A stretch of DNA of 64,000 nt from the NCBI RefSeq assembly GCF_002886045.1, contig NZ_CP025791.1, positions 2,309,001-2,373,000 of the forward strand. Reading direction: 5' to 3'. Positions 38,320 through 47,738 of the stretch are shown here, one piece after another (within the stretch, counting starts at the first letter, position 1; every line of letters begins with the position of its first letter). The position numbers were made by a program, and so were the translations under genes. Below the pieces are notes generated by a model that was given only the letters and a program-made list of their open reading frames with translations, was not told the DNA's origin and made no database searches. The DNA comes from Flavivirga eckloniae (GTDB lineage Bacteria; Bacteroidota; Bacteroidia; Flavobacteriales; Flavobacteriaceae).

Positions 38320-38398
38320 AATCACTTAAACCACCGGGGAATGTTGGTAGCATTTTCCGGTTTTTTATTTCCCAAGATAGGAGAAATAAAAAGTGATT
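38320..38398 (+). promoter_or_regulatory. Nested inverted repeats with a plus-strand terminator between fecR and susC (locus 2)
   Basis: Outer arms aatcactt (38320-38327) and aagtgatt (38391-38398) enclose two hairpins: accggggaatg/cattttccggt (38333-38343 and 38351-38361, fully paired on the plus strand if two G-U pairs are allowed), followed by a T-run, and tttttatttc/gaaataaaaa (38362-38371 and 38383-38392). On the minus strand the two G-U pairs become A-C mismatches. A plus-strand RNA antisense to the susC leader, ending here, or a leader structure of susC, would both fit. Confidence 0.5.
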
Positions 38399-38463
38399 GT
38401 TTTAGCTAATTGTATTAGTTATTGAGATGCGTGTTTTTCCATATAGTTAGAGAGTTTTAAGGA

Positions 38464-39612
38464 TTAATTAATATATATAGTGTTATCTTTTATAGTATAA
38501 TTGATATCATAACTATCATTAAAATAACTTAAGATTTTGGTTATGGGTTCATCATTAAAATTGGCACTAAACACCTCACTGTTTAATGTGTTATTGGTAA
38601 CAATGATTTTTACATTATAGTGACGCTCCATTTTTTTAACGATGTTTTTAAATGGCATATTTCTAAAAAATAGTCCACCTTGCCTCCAAGATGTATAAAT
38701 AAAGGTATTTACTTCTTCTGTAGATATACTTTTATTAGCCTTGTTAAGAGCTCCTTTGGTTCCTGGTGTAATAACTGTACCATCTTCCAATGTACTACTA
38801 TCTACATAAAGTCCTACTGAACCTTCAATTAAAACAACATCGGTAGTTGCATCTTCCGGATAGGCAGATACATTAAACTCTGTTCCTAGAACCTCAACAT
38901 TTAAAGTTTCGGAATTTACGATAAAGGGATTACTTGCATTCTTTGCAACAGCAAAATACCCTTCTCCATCTAAGTACACCTTTCTTGTTTCTCCTTTAAT
39001 AAAATTAACAGGATACTTTAATGACGATCCGGAATTTAAATGCACGTTTGTACCATCGGATAATGTAATCTTGAAGCGTTTGCCATACGGTATTGTTAAC
39101 GTGTTATACACCAACGTTTCTTGCTCAGCATCGTTAACATAAAGTAATTCGCTTCCATTTTGAGTTCCTACTACATTTCCTTTTTTATCTACTACTTTTT
39201 TAGACCCGTCTTCGCTAAGAATTTCAATATCTCCATTTTCTAATTCTAATGTTATGCTGTCTCCTGAAATAATGGATTCGGGTGTTTTATTAGTAAAGAA
39301 CCCTTCATTATATAAGTATCCCAACCCTAACAACAAAATAAATAAAGCAGCATACTTCATTATGTTTTTAACCTTACTTAAGGCATACACCTTCTTTTCT
39401 TTATTAATAAATTCAAGAAGTTCTTTTTTAGAGCGGTTCGTATCAAACTCTTTCATATTAAAATCGATGGCATAATTTACCTTCACATAACTTAAAAGCT
39501 CTTTTTCATTATCGCCTTCTTCTAGCCAAATGAGCAACTCATCAAGTTCTGAAGAAGAAGCCTGTTTTGTTAAATACTTTGCAATTATCTTTTCGATTTT
39601 AGGAGATACCAT
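38464..39612 (-). CDS. FecR-type anti-sigma factor (locus 2)
   Basis: A 382-residue inner-membrane anti-sigma regulator: cytoplasmic N-terminus (about 1-80), one membrane segment (about 86-104, NIMKYAALFILLLGLGYLY), a FecR domain (LTIPYGKRFKITLSDGTNVH, EGYFAVAKN, LNVEVLGTEFNVSAYP) and a C-terminal DUF4974-like domain (about 310-382). It is divergent from the ECF sigma gene (ATG at 39735), leaving 122 bp for both promoters, and precedes susC by 180 bp. The architecture is the same as in locus 1. Confidence 0.93.
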   Translation of the reverse strand: MVSPKIEKIIAKYLTKQASSSELDELLIWLEEGDNEKELLSYVKVNYAIDFNMKEFDTNRSKKELLEFINKEKKVYALSKVKNIMKYAALFILLLGLGYLYNEGFFTNKTPESIISGDSITLELENGDIEILSEDGSKKVVDKKGNVVGTQNGSELLYVNDAEQETLVYNTLTIPYGKRFKITLSDGTNVHLNSGSSLKYPVNFIKGETRKVYLDGEGYFAVAKNASNPFIVNSETLNVEVLGTEFNVSAYPEDATTDVVLIEGSVGLYVDSSTLEDGTVITPGTKGALNKANKSISTEEVNTFIYTSWRQGGLFFRNMPFKNIVKKMERHYNVKIIVTNNTLNSEVFSANFNDEPITKILSYFNDSYDINYTIKDNTIYIN

Positions 39613-39734
39613 TATTGAGATATAAATTCATTATTCATATTTATTACGCTATAATTTTAAACAACCCTAGCTTTTTAAATAACTTTTTTTATATTTCGAT
39701 AATTATCCATGCAATTTTTTATCATTTTATCAGT

Positions 39735-40331
39735 ATGAAAACCGTTTTTTTTAATGATTCTGCTCTCATTAATGCATTAAAAAAAGGAGAGTCTAAAGCA
39801 TATACTTTTTTAGCTGAGAACTACCACCATAAACTTTGTGTTTATGCTTATAGTCTCACTAACGACAGTGATTTAGCAGAAGATATTGTGCAAAATGTAT
39901 TCATTAAAGTATGGAAGCGTCGCTCGAATTTAAAGAACAATTTTTCTATTAAAAATTATTTATATAAATCTGTTTATAACGAATTTATTGATCAATACAG
40001 AAAATTTAGACCGGTAGTCTCTTTAGAGAAAAAACATATAGACGCCTTAAGTTATATCGTAGAAAAAGAAGACGAAAAAACTTTAGAAACACTTATAACA
40101 CTGGTTAAACAAGAAATAGAAAACCTACCTCCCAAATGCAAACAAACATTTTTACTTAGTAAACAAGAAGGCCTGACCAACATAGAAATTTCTGAATACC
40201 TGAACATTTCTATTAAATCTGTAGAAGCCCACATAACTAAAGCATTTTCTATACTTCGTAAAACGGTTGGCGAAAAAGTAAGCTTAATTATAAATTTATT
40301 ATTTATAGTAAATAGAAACATTAAGGTTTAA
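39735..40331 (+). CDS. ECF-type RNA polymerase sigma factor (SusCD locus 2)
   Basis: A 198-residue ECF sigma factor. Region 2 is ENYHHKLCVYAYSLTNDSDL then AEDIVQNVFIKVWKRR; region 4 is NLPPKCKQTFLLSKQEGLTN then IEISEYLNISIKSVEAHITK. The frame is open further upstream to a TTG at 39615, but those 40 residues are hydrophobic and unlike the family, so the ATG at 39735 is chosen. It should activate the divergent fecR-susC-susD operon when the FecR protein releases it. Confidence 0.93.
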   Translation: MKTVFFNDSALINALKKGESKAYTFLAENYHHKLCVYAYSLTNDSDLAEDIVQNVFIKVWKRRSNLKNNFSIKNYLYKSVYNEFIDQYRKFRPVVSLEKKHIDALSYIVEKEDEKTLETLITLVKQEIENLPPKCKQTFLLSKQEGLTNIEISEYLNISIKSVEAHITKAFSILRKTVGEKVSLIINLLFIVNRNIKV

Positions 40332-40395
40332 CAAACCTCCCCATGTTTTTAAAAACCAAAACCAGTATAAGCATTATTTTACGATTTACTTTTTG

Positions 40396-40403
40396 TAGAT
40401 TTG
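40396..40403 (+). promoter_or_regulatory. Putative -7 element for polA
   Basis: TAGATTTG matches TAnnTTTG and lies 22 bp before the polA ATG. A good TTG is not found 19 bp upstream. Confidence 0.4.
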
Positions 40404-40425
40404 ATTTTCTTTCAAAACAAAAAAT

Positions 40426-43278
40426 ATGTCAGATCAAAAACGTCTTTTCTTAGTCGATGCCTATGCCTTAATTTTCCGTGGTTATTACGCTTTTATTAAA
40501 AATCCCAGAATTAATTCTAAAGGTGTTGATACCTCTGCTATTATGGGTTTCATGAATTCTCTTTTAGATGTTATTAAGCGAGAAAGACCAGATCATTTAG
40601 CCGTTTGTTTTGATAAAGGTGGAAGCGCAGACCGTGTTGAGATGTATCAGGAATACAAGGCGAATAGAGATGAAACTCCCGAGGCTATTAAAATAGCTGT
40701 TCCTTACATTTACAACATACTCGAAGCCATGCATATTCCCATCATGGTTAAGGAAGGTTATGAAGCCGACGATGTTATTGGAACACTTTCCAAACAAGCC
40801 GAAAAAGAAGGTTATAAAACCTTTATGGTAACTCCAGATAAAGATTTTGCACAATTGGTTTCTGAAAACATTTTTATGTATCGTCCTGTTTTTGGCGGTG
40901 GTTACGAAACTTGGGGTATTCCAGAAGTGCAGAAAAAATTTGAAATTACCGACCCCTTACAAGTTATTGACTTTTTAGGAATGATGGGAGATTCCAGTGA
41001 TAACATCCCTGGGCTTCCCGGAGTTGGAGAAAAAACAGCCAAAAAGTTTTTAGCACAATACGGTAGTATGGAAAATCTTTTAGCCAATACCCATGAGCTT
41101 AAAGGTAAAATGAAAGAGAAAATTGAAGCCAATGGTGAATTGGGGATACTATCAAAAAAGTTGGCTACCATTATGCTGGATGTTCCTGTTGAGTTTAATG
41201 AGAATGATTTTGAAATGTCTCAGCCAGACATTCCAAAAGTTACCGAGATTTTTCAGGAGTTAGAATTTAGACGTTTAATAGACAATTTCAACAAGACATT
41301 TGCTACTGAGGACGATGCTCAACAAACTGCTGAAGCAAATACAAAACAAGCAGAAACAAAAGCGACACCAAAAGAACAAGCTTCTGCTGGTGCTGGACAG
41401 TTTTCTTTGTTTGGAGGTGATGTTTCAGATGTATCAAACACAGAAACCGTATCAGAATATACTCGTAAAACAGCCGAAACTACATCTCATTTTTATCAAA
41501 GCGTAGACTCTGGAATTGCCACCAAACTCTTCATTAAAAATTTAATGAATCAAACTTCCGTGTGCTTCGATACCGAAACTACAGGCTTAAATCCTATCAC
41601 AGCAGAATTGGTTGGCATTGCTTTTTCTTGGGAAGTAGGCAAAGGGTTTTATTTACCATTTCCAGAAGATAAAACTGAAGCACAAGCTCTTATTGAACAA
41701 TTGCGTCCGTTTTTTGAAAACGAAACGATTCAGAAAATTGGTCAGAATTTAAAGTATGATATCAAAGTTTTAGCCAAATACAACATAGAGGTTAAAGGTG
41801 AATTATTTGACACCATGTTGGCTCATTACCTCATCAACCCTGATATGCGTCATAATATGGATGTGCTGGCAGAAACATACTTGAATTACTCACCAATCTC
41901 TATTGAAACGCTTATTGGTAAAAAAGGAAAAAACCAGTTATTAATGCGGGATGTTCCTTTAGATAAGCAAACCGAATATGCTGTTGAAGATTCCGATATT
42001 ACTCTTCAATTAAAAGAGCATTTCGAAAAAGAGTTGGGTGAAGCAAATACCAAAAAACTTTTTGATGAGATTGAAGTCCCATTACTTCGTGTATTGGCGG
42101 CTATGGAATTGGAAGGTATTAATTTAGATAAGGAATTCCTGAATTCCCTCTCGGAAGAATTAAACAAAGACATTGCTTCTTTAGAAACTAAAATTTACGA
42201 AGCTGCTGGTGAAGAATTCAACATTGCATCGCCTAAGCAACTAGGTGTCATTCTTTTCGAGAAATTAAAGCTTGTAGACAAACCCAAAAAGACCAAAACG
42301 GGTCAATATGCAACCTCTGAAGATATTCTATCGTATTTGGCAAAAGAGCATGAAATTATTCAAAATATTTTGGACTTTAGAGGTTTATCGAAACTTAAAA
42401 GCACCTATGTTGATGCCCTACCAGAACAGATTGAAGCATCAACTGGTAGAGTGCACACCGATTACATGCAAACTGTTGCAGCTACTGGACGATTAAGTAG
42501 TAACAATCCGAATCTTCAAAATATCCCTATTCGTACCGAACGCGGTAGACAGGTAAGAAAAGCTTTTGTTCCAAGAAACGAAGATTATACGCTTTTAGCT
42601 GCCGATTATTCGCAAATAGAACTTCGTATTATTGCTGCTTTAAGTAAAGAAGAAACCATGATTTCTGCATTTAAGAATGGTGAAGACATTCACGCATCGA
42701 CGGCCTCAAGAGTATTTAACGTGCCTTTAAATGAAGTAACCCGCGAGCAACGTAGTAATGCCAAAACTGTTAATTTTGGTATTATTTATGGTGTTTCTGC
42801 TTTTGGGTTGAGCAATCAAACAAACCTATCGCGAGCCGAGTCCAAAGAACTTATCGATACTTATTATGAAACCTATCCTAAGCTTAGAAGTTTTATAAGT
42901 GAGCAAGTAGATTTTGCAAGAGATAATGGCTACGTACAAACAGTTTTGGGACGTCGTCGTTACTTAAAAGACATAAATTCCAGAAATGCTGTAGTGCGAG
43001 GCGCAGCCGAACGAAATGCTGTAAATGCACCAATACAGGGTAGTGCGGCAGATATTATTAAAATTGCCATGATTAATATTTACAATAAGCTTTCTGAAGG
43101 AAGTTATAAATCTAAAATGCTTTTACAAGTGCATGATGAATTGGTTTTTGATGTATACAAACCCGAATTAGAAACCATTAAGTCACTTGTAAAAACCGAA
43201 ATGGAAAATGCTTATAAGCTGGATGTTCCTCTTGATGTTGATCTGGATATTGGTGATAATTGGTTGGAGGCGCATTAA
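40426..43278 (+). CDS. polA: DNA polymerase I
   Basis: PolA fills gaps and removes RNA primers. The 950 residues contain a 5'-nuclease domain (about 1-290; LFLVDAYALIFRGYYAF, GYEADDVIGTL, TPDKDFAQLV), a linker of about 60 residues rich in Gln, Ala and Lys, a 3'-5' exonuclease domain that keeps its DxE metal ligands (D382, E384 in CFDTETTG), and the family-A polymerase domain with LLAADYSQIELRI, the O-helix RSNAKTVNFGIIYG and the catalytic LLQVHDELVFD. It is a single gene between the ECF sigma gene and a convergent glycosyltransferase-type gene 16 bp away. Confidence 0.98.
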   Translation: MSDQKRLFLVDAYALIFRGYYAFIKNPRINSKGVDTSAIMGFMNSLLDVIKRERPDHLAVCFDKGGSADRVEMYQEYKANRDETPEAIKIAVPYIYNILEAMHIPIMVKEGYEADDVIGTLSKQAEKEGYKTFMVTPDKDFAQLVSENIFMYRPVFGGGYETWGIPEVQKKFEITDPLQVIDFLGMMGDSSDNIPGLPGVGEKTAKKFLAQYGSMENLLANTHELKGKMKEKIEANGELGILSKKLATIMLDVPVEFNENDFEMSQPDIPKVTEIFQELEFRRLIDNFNKTFATEDDAQQTAEANTKQAETKATPKEQASAGAGQFSLFGGDVSDVSNTETVSEYTRKTAETTSHFYQSVDSGIATKLFIKNLMNQTSVCFDTETTGLNPITAELVGIAFSWEVGKGFYLPFPEDKTEAQALIEQLRPFFENETIQKIGQNLKYDIKVLAKYNIEVKGELFDTMLAHYLINPDMRHNMDVLAETYLNYSPISIETLIGKKGKNQLLMRDVPLDKQTEYAVEDSDITLQLKEHFEKELGEANTKKLFDEIEVPLLRVLAAMELEGINLDKEFLNSLSEELNKDIASLETKIYEAAGEEFNIASPKQLGVILFEKLKLVDKPKKTKTGQYATSEDILSYLAKEHEIIQNILDFRGLSKLKSTYVDALPEQIEASTGRVHTDYMQTVAATGRLSSNNPNLQNIPIRTERGRQVRKAFVPRNEDYTLLAADYSQIELRIIAALSKEETMISAFKNGEDIHASTASRVFNVPLNEVTREQRSNAKTVNFGIIYGVSAFGLSNQTNLSRAESKELIDTYYETYPKLRSFISEQVDFARDNGYVQTVLGRRRYLKDINSRNAVVRGAAERNAVNAPIQGSAADIIKIAMINIYNKLSEGSYKSKMLLQVHDELVFDVYKPELETIKSLVKTEMENAYKLDVPLDVDLDIGDNWLEAH

Positions 43279-43294
43279 CAAATTCATCTAAGAA

Positions 43295-44737
43295 TTACTT
43301 TCTCTTAAATAAAATGTGGTCTTTATGAATCATTGTTTCTTTATAGTTTAAAGTTATAAAAGATTTTAATGATTCAGGAATTATATGATCTTCCCTAATG
43401 TCGAACAATATATATTTAGTTTTGTTTATACGTAAATCTTCAATAATCTCTTTACCAACTTCCTCATTCATAAAATGAGTATAAATATGCTTTGATGGAG
43501 CGGTTATATTAAGGTTAAAGTTTACCCTTAGATATCTACCATTTAATGAATAAAACTGACCCTCGGTATTTTTAACAGAAATGACTTCCTTAGTTAAACC
43601 TTCTAAAAGAGAATTATTAGGTTTATGATAAGATAATGTACTTACAGAATGATAAATTAAAACACCTACTAAAGCAATTAAAAGGAAATTTTTATAATTA
43701 GTTCTTTTCTCATAAAATGAGAAAATAAACATAAATATTATATAAGGAACAAACATAAGAAAATAATGACCATATGTTTTTCCTGAAATTGAAGTAGATA
43801 TTATTTGAAATATAAGAGCTGTAAATAATACTATAAATTTAGGGTCAATGTGCCATTTTTTTTCATCTATTTTTGACAACAAAAGACTAACAGGTGTTAA
43901 TAATATAATAATTAAAAGAACTTTATTCAAATACGCAATAGTAGCAAACCTATATACAACCGCAGCTATTTTAGTTATAAACGATTTATCTTCTATATAA
44001 TTATCAAAATTGAATAAAAACACCTGGTTTATAAAGTCACCATAATTATCCCAATGATTAACAATTAATAAAGTTCCAATAAAAGGAATTAACAGTCCTA
44101 AAGTAAAAAAAGTAATATTTTCTAGAATACTTTTTAAAGTATTGAAACTGAAATTTTTCTTAAACATGAGATAATACCCAGATAATATTACCCCTCCTAA
44201 AACCTCATTCTGTTGCGTAAAAAAAATAATCCCAATTATAAAACCAATCAGGATACTTTTAATTTTCGTTCTTTTATTAGTAAAAATGAGAAATATGACC
44301 CATATAGTTAAAAATGCCGCTATTTGCCTAGTTAAATTGCCTTCTTGTAATATGATATTGCTATTATTTACACAAAAAAAAGCAACACATATAAGCATGG
44401 GTAAAATGAAAGTTTGAAATCTATTTAATGCTGCTTTATAAACAAGTAAGGCGCTAAAAAAGCCCATAAAATTTAAAATAATAAATATACCCCATGTACT
44501 ATTTGGCGTAAATAAACAGCCCAAATAATTCACTAAATATATAATAGGGGGCTTATGATCGAATGCATCTGTATAAGGGTATTTATTATTTTTTATAAGC
44601 ATTCCTATATATTGAAACACTTCTTTATCACTCCCAAGCTTTTCAAAAATGGGCGAATATTGTATAGCGAAAACCAGATAAACAAGAATTAAAACAAAAA
44701 ATATAAGGTATACCTTATAACTCTTTTTTTCTTGCAT
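43295..44737 (-). CDS. GT39/GT87-like polytopic membrane glycosyltransferase (putative)
   Basis: A 480-residue inner-membrane protein with about 10-12 predicted membrane spans. The segment PYTDAFDHKPP (54-64), just after the first span, matches the PY-D...DHKPP signature often seen in bacterial GT-C type glycosyltransferases that use polyprenyl-phosphate sugars; the acidic residues there are the likely catalytic ones. A soluble C-terminal domain follows (about 385-480). Its start overlaps the end of the GT2 gene by 23 bp, so the two form a unit that probably makes and then transfers a lipid-linked sugar. Confidence 0.72.
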   Translation of the reverse strand: MQEKKSYKVYLIFFVLILVYLVFAIQYSPIFEKLGSDKEVFQYIGMLIKNNKYPYTDAFDHKPPIIYLVNYLGCLFTPNSTWGIFIILNFMGFFSALLVYKAALNRFQTFILPMLICVAFFCVNNSNIILQEGNLTRQIAAFLTIWVIFLIFTNKRTKIKSILIGFIIGIIFFTQQNEVLGGVILSGYYLMFKKNFSFNTLKSILENITFFTLGLLIPFIGTLLIVNHWDNYGDFINQVFLFNFDNYIEDKSFITKIAAVVYRFATIAYLNKVLLIIILLTPVSLLLSKIDEKKWHIDPKFIVLFTALIFQIISTSISGKTYGHYFLMFVPYIIFMFIFSFYEKRTNYKNFLLIALVGVLIYHSVSTLSYHKPNNSLLEGLTKEVISVKNTEGQFYSLNGRYLRVNFNLNITAPSKHIYTHFMNEEVGKEIIEDLRINKTKYILFDIREDHIIPESLKSFITLNYKETMIHKDHILFKRK

Positions 44738-45431
44738 AATTGATAATTTCTAAAAAAGAATTAACACTTATTCTGGCTAACTTGGTAATATTAGAGCTTA
44801 ATGAACTAACCTTATTTACACTTGTATTAAACTCAATATCAAAAGAATTCACATTTAATCCTTTCCTTAAAGCCATACCAGAAATTATAATATTAGGCGC
44901 AAATGTATCATCAGGAATATTCATAAAAATGTCTTTAAATACATTTGTCCGCATAAGTCTATAAGGGCAATTAACATCTTTAATACCTTTACCATAAAAA
45001 TATTTGACAACAAGATATGAGAAATATGTCATGATTTTTCTAAAAACTGGGGAATTTCTATTTACTCTTTTACCTATAATAAAATCATAATTATCTTTAA
45101 CTTTCCAAAAATCCTCAAAATAATGCGCCTTAATTTCATTATCAGAATCAACTTGAAAAATCCACTCAGAATCTAAACTTTCTCTATAACTTCTAAGTAT
45201 TGTCGGACCATGTCCGGAATTTTTTTGATCAATTAATTCGATACAATTCGGATAATGATTTTTCAACATTTTAAGTTCTTCCAAGGTCGAATCTGTTGAT
45301 CCATCGTTAAAGATTTTAAGTTTATAACTTATTTTTAGTTTATTGAGTAGTGTTATCCAATCTTCAACCACAGCCTTGATTATTTCTTCCTCATTAAAAA
45401 CAGGTATTACTACATATAATTGAATTTTCAC
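44715..45431 (-). CDS. Family 2 glycosyltransferase (polyprenyl-phosphate sugar synthase-like)
   Basis: A GT-A enzyme of about 239 residues: LYVVIPVFNEEEIIKAVVED, KIFNDGSTDSTLEEL, then the DxD-type region FQVDSDNEI and a C-terminal half with CPYRLMRTNVFKDI. It resembles dolichol/polyprenyl-phosphate mannose or glucose synthases. I chose the GTG at 45431, directly before the first beta-strand; the frame is open to 45557 with an ATG at 45482, but the extra residues do not fit the family. It overlaps the putative GT-C gene by 23 bp, suggesting donor synthesis and transfer in one pathway. Confidence 0.85.
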   Translation of the reverse strand: MKIQLYVVIPVFNEEEIIKAVVEDWITLLNKLKISYKLKIFNDGSTDSTLEELKMLKNHYPNCIELIDQKNSGHGPTILRSYRESLDSEWIFQVDSDNEIKAHYFEDFWKVKDNYDFIIGKRVNRNSPVFRKIMTYFSYLVVKYFYGKGIKDVNCPYRLMRTNVFKDIFMNIPDDTFAPNIIISGMALRKGLNVNSFDIEFNTSVNKVSSLSSNITKLARISVNSFLEIINYARKKEL

Positions 45432-45665
45432 GTTTGAATTTCTTTTAAAAAAGCTTAAAGACTCTCCTATAACATGATACATATCACAAATTATAGCTTT
45501 TCCATTTACCTTAAATAATGATTTTGAAAAATGTATATGAAAAAACGAATATACCAAAAAAAACTTACGACAAAATATAACTTCTGACTAAAAATTATAC
45601 CCTTTTACGTTTCAGATTGATTTAAAACCATTTAACCCTGAAAATATGGCCAATAAATAAAAACC

Positions 45666-47612
45666 TTAACGTCTTCTCTTCTTAGACCTAAACTTAGCCT
45701 TATTCTTTCTTTGATTAAAAGGAACAGCATCATCAAAAGTATGCTTAGGCTTACCTGGTTTGTTTTTTCGCCATTTATCGTTTTCTGGTAATAATACTTT
45801 TAATAAATCCTGACGCCCTAATTTGTTTAAGGTATTTCTAATCCAATCTTTATTTTCTTTTTTATACCAGAAGAAGAATCGGTGTTGCTCGTCTTTTTCC
45901 TTACGTGTTTTTGGTGTCTTTACTTTTTTAAGGGTATAAGGGTGATAGCCGCTATAATAAATCACAGTTGCCACCGTCATAGGTGTTGGTGTAAACCCTT
46001 GTACCTGTTCAAGCTGAAAACCCATATCCTTGGTTTCGGCAGCAAGGTTAGCCATATCTTCGGCTTCGCAAGCTGGATGATTTGAAATAAAATACGGAAT
46101 TAGCTGTAACTTTAAATTCTTCTTAATATTAATCTTGTCAAAACGCTCTTTAAACTTATGAAAATAGGAAAAAGACGGTTTTCTCATTAACTTTAAAACA
46201 GGATCGCTCGTATGTTCTGGAGCCACTTTAAGCCTACCGGATACGTGTTTTGTCATCACCTCTTCGGTGTAATCATCCAATTCTTTTGCATCTGCATTTT
46301 TATTAAACTCCGGTACGAGCATATCATGACGAATACCACTACCTATAAAAGACTTTTTTACTTTCGGGTGACTATCAACTGCTTGATATAATTTGGTTAA
46401 TGGTTTATGTGAGGTATCTAAATTACTGCAAATAACGGGCGAAATACAGGACGGCGCCACACACTTATCGCATATGGATTGTATCTTCCCTTGCATTTTA
46501 TACATGTTGGCACTTGGACCGCCAATATCTGACAAATACCCTTTGAAATCTGGCATATTGGCTACGGTATCGACTTCGCGCAATACCGACTCCTGACTAC
46601 GGGACGCTATAAACTTTCCTTGGTGTGCCGAAATGGTACAGAAACTACATCCGCCAAAACAACCACGATGTACATTTATAGAAAACTTAATCATTTCGAA
46701 CGCAGGTATGGGGCCACGTTTATTGTATTTAGGATGTGGTAAACGTGTATACGGTAAATCGAAGGAAGCATCAATTTCTTTTTCCGTCATAGTAGGATAT
46801 GGCGGATTAATCATCAAGGTCTTTTCACCTACTTTCTGAAAAATTCGGCGTGCATATAACTTATTAGATTCCTGTTCTATAACCTTAAAGTTAGATGCAA
46901 ACGTCTTCTTATTGGTTAAACAAGCTTCATGCGATGCAATTTCAACATCTTCCCAATTACTATTCTTAGGTACTTTAGCTTCTTTATTTAAAAGTACTGC
47001 TGTTTGTTTTATGGTATTAATACTGCTAAAAGGCACTCCTTTTTGTAATAACCTCACAACCTCTCGCAAAGGTTGTTCTCCCATACCATAAACCAACATA
47101 TCGGCTTTAGAGCTTTCTAAAATAGTAGGCATTAGTTTATCGCTCCAATAGTCATAATGTGTTACACGACGCAACGACGCTTCAATACCTCCTATTAAAA
47201 TAGGAACGTTTGGCCATTTTTCCTTTAAAATCTTTGAATAAACTGTCGTGGCATAATCGGGTCTAAAACCAATATCGCCGTTTGGCGTATACGCATCCTT
47301 ATCCCGACGTTTTTTGTTAGCATTATAATTACTAATCATCGGATCCATGCACCCTCCAGTAATTCCAAAAAACAACCGGGGAGCTCCTAACTTTACAAAA
47401 TCCTGAAGATTGTCATTAACATTAGGTTGCGGCACTATAGCGACACGCAAACCATAACTTTCTAAAATACGACCAATCACAGCAGGACCAAACGACGGAT
47501 GATCTACATAAGCATCGCCGCTAAATAAAATAACGTCGAGCGCTTCCCAACCTCGTATTTTAACCTCTTTGTTTGTGGTAGGCAACCAATTTGAAAGTTT
47601 TAACTCTTGCAT
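45666..47612 (-). CDS. YgiQ-family (UPF0313) radical SAM protein
   Basis: A 648-residue protein of the YgiQ family. The N-terminal part (about 1-300) has a B12-binding-like fold (LFSGDAYVDHPSFGPAVIGR); the radical SAM domain binds its cluster through C318, C322 and C325 (CFGGCSFC). Further conserved stretches are GRLKVAPEHTSDPVLKLMRK and GYHPYTLKKV. The C-terminus is basic (KFRSKKRRR). The reaction of this widespread family is not known to me. It is a single minus-strand gene with no obvious partner. Confidence 0.92.
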   Translation of the reverse strand: MQELKLSNWLPTTNKEVKIRGWEALDVILFSGDAYVDHPSFGPAVIGRILESYGLRVAIVPQPNVNDNLQDFVKLGAPRLFFGITGGCMDPMISNYNANKKRRDKDAYTPNGDIGFRPDYATTVYSKILKEKWPNVPILIGGIEASLRRVTHYDYWSDKLMPTILESSKADMLVYGMGEQPLREVVRLLQKGVPFSSINTIKQTAVLLNKEAKVPKNSNWEDVEIASHEACLTNKKTFASNFKVIEQESNKLYARRIFQKVGEKTLMINPPYPTMTEKEIDASFDLPYTRLPHPKYNKRGPIPAFEMIKFSINVHRGCFGGCSFCTISAHQGKFIASRSQESVLREVDTVANMPDFKGYLSDIGGPSANMYKMQGKIQSICDKCVAPSCISPVICSNLDTSHKPLTKLYQAVDSHPKVKKSFIGSGIRHDMLVPEFNKNADAKELDDYTEEVMTKHVSGRLKVAPEHTSDPVLKLMRKPSFSYFHKFKERFDKINIKKNLKLQLIPYFISNHPACEAEDMANLAAETKDMGFQLEQVQGFTPTPMTVATVIYYSGYHPYTLKKVKTPKTRKEKDEQHRFFFWYKKENKDWIRNTLNKLGRQDLLKVLLPENDKWRKNKPGKPKHTFDDAVPFNQRKNKAKFRSKKRRR

Positions 47613-47738
47613 GATGCCCCAAAAGTAGTCAAAAATTAGCTCTTAGCTACAAATGCAAAAATCAACTGTCCGTGTAAATCATTAATCAGTTCCTTTCAAA
47701 CCAGTGATAACTAACTAAACAACTATTAGAATACAGCT

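Noticed and set aside
39615-39734. N-terminal extension of the locus-2 ECF sigma factor from a TTG start
   Set aside because: The added 40 residues are hydrophobic, unlike ECF factors, and would cover the divergent promoter region; the ATG at 39735 fits the family.
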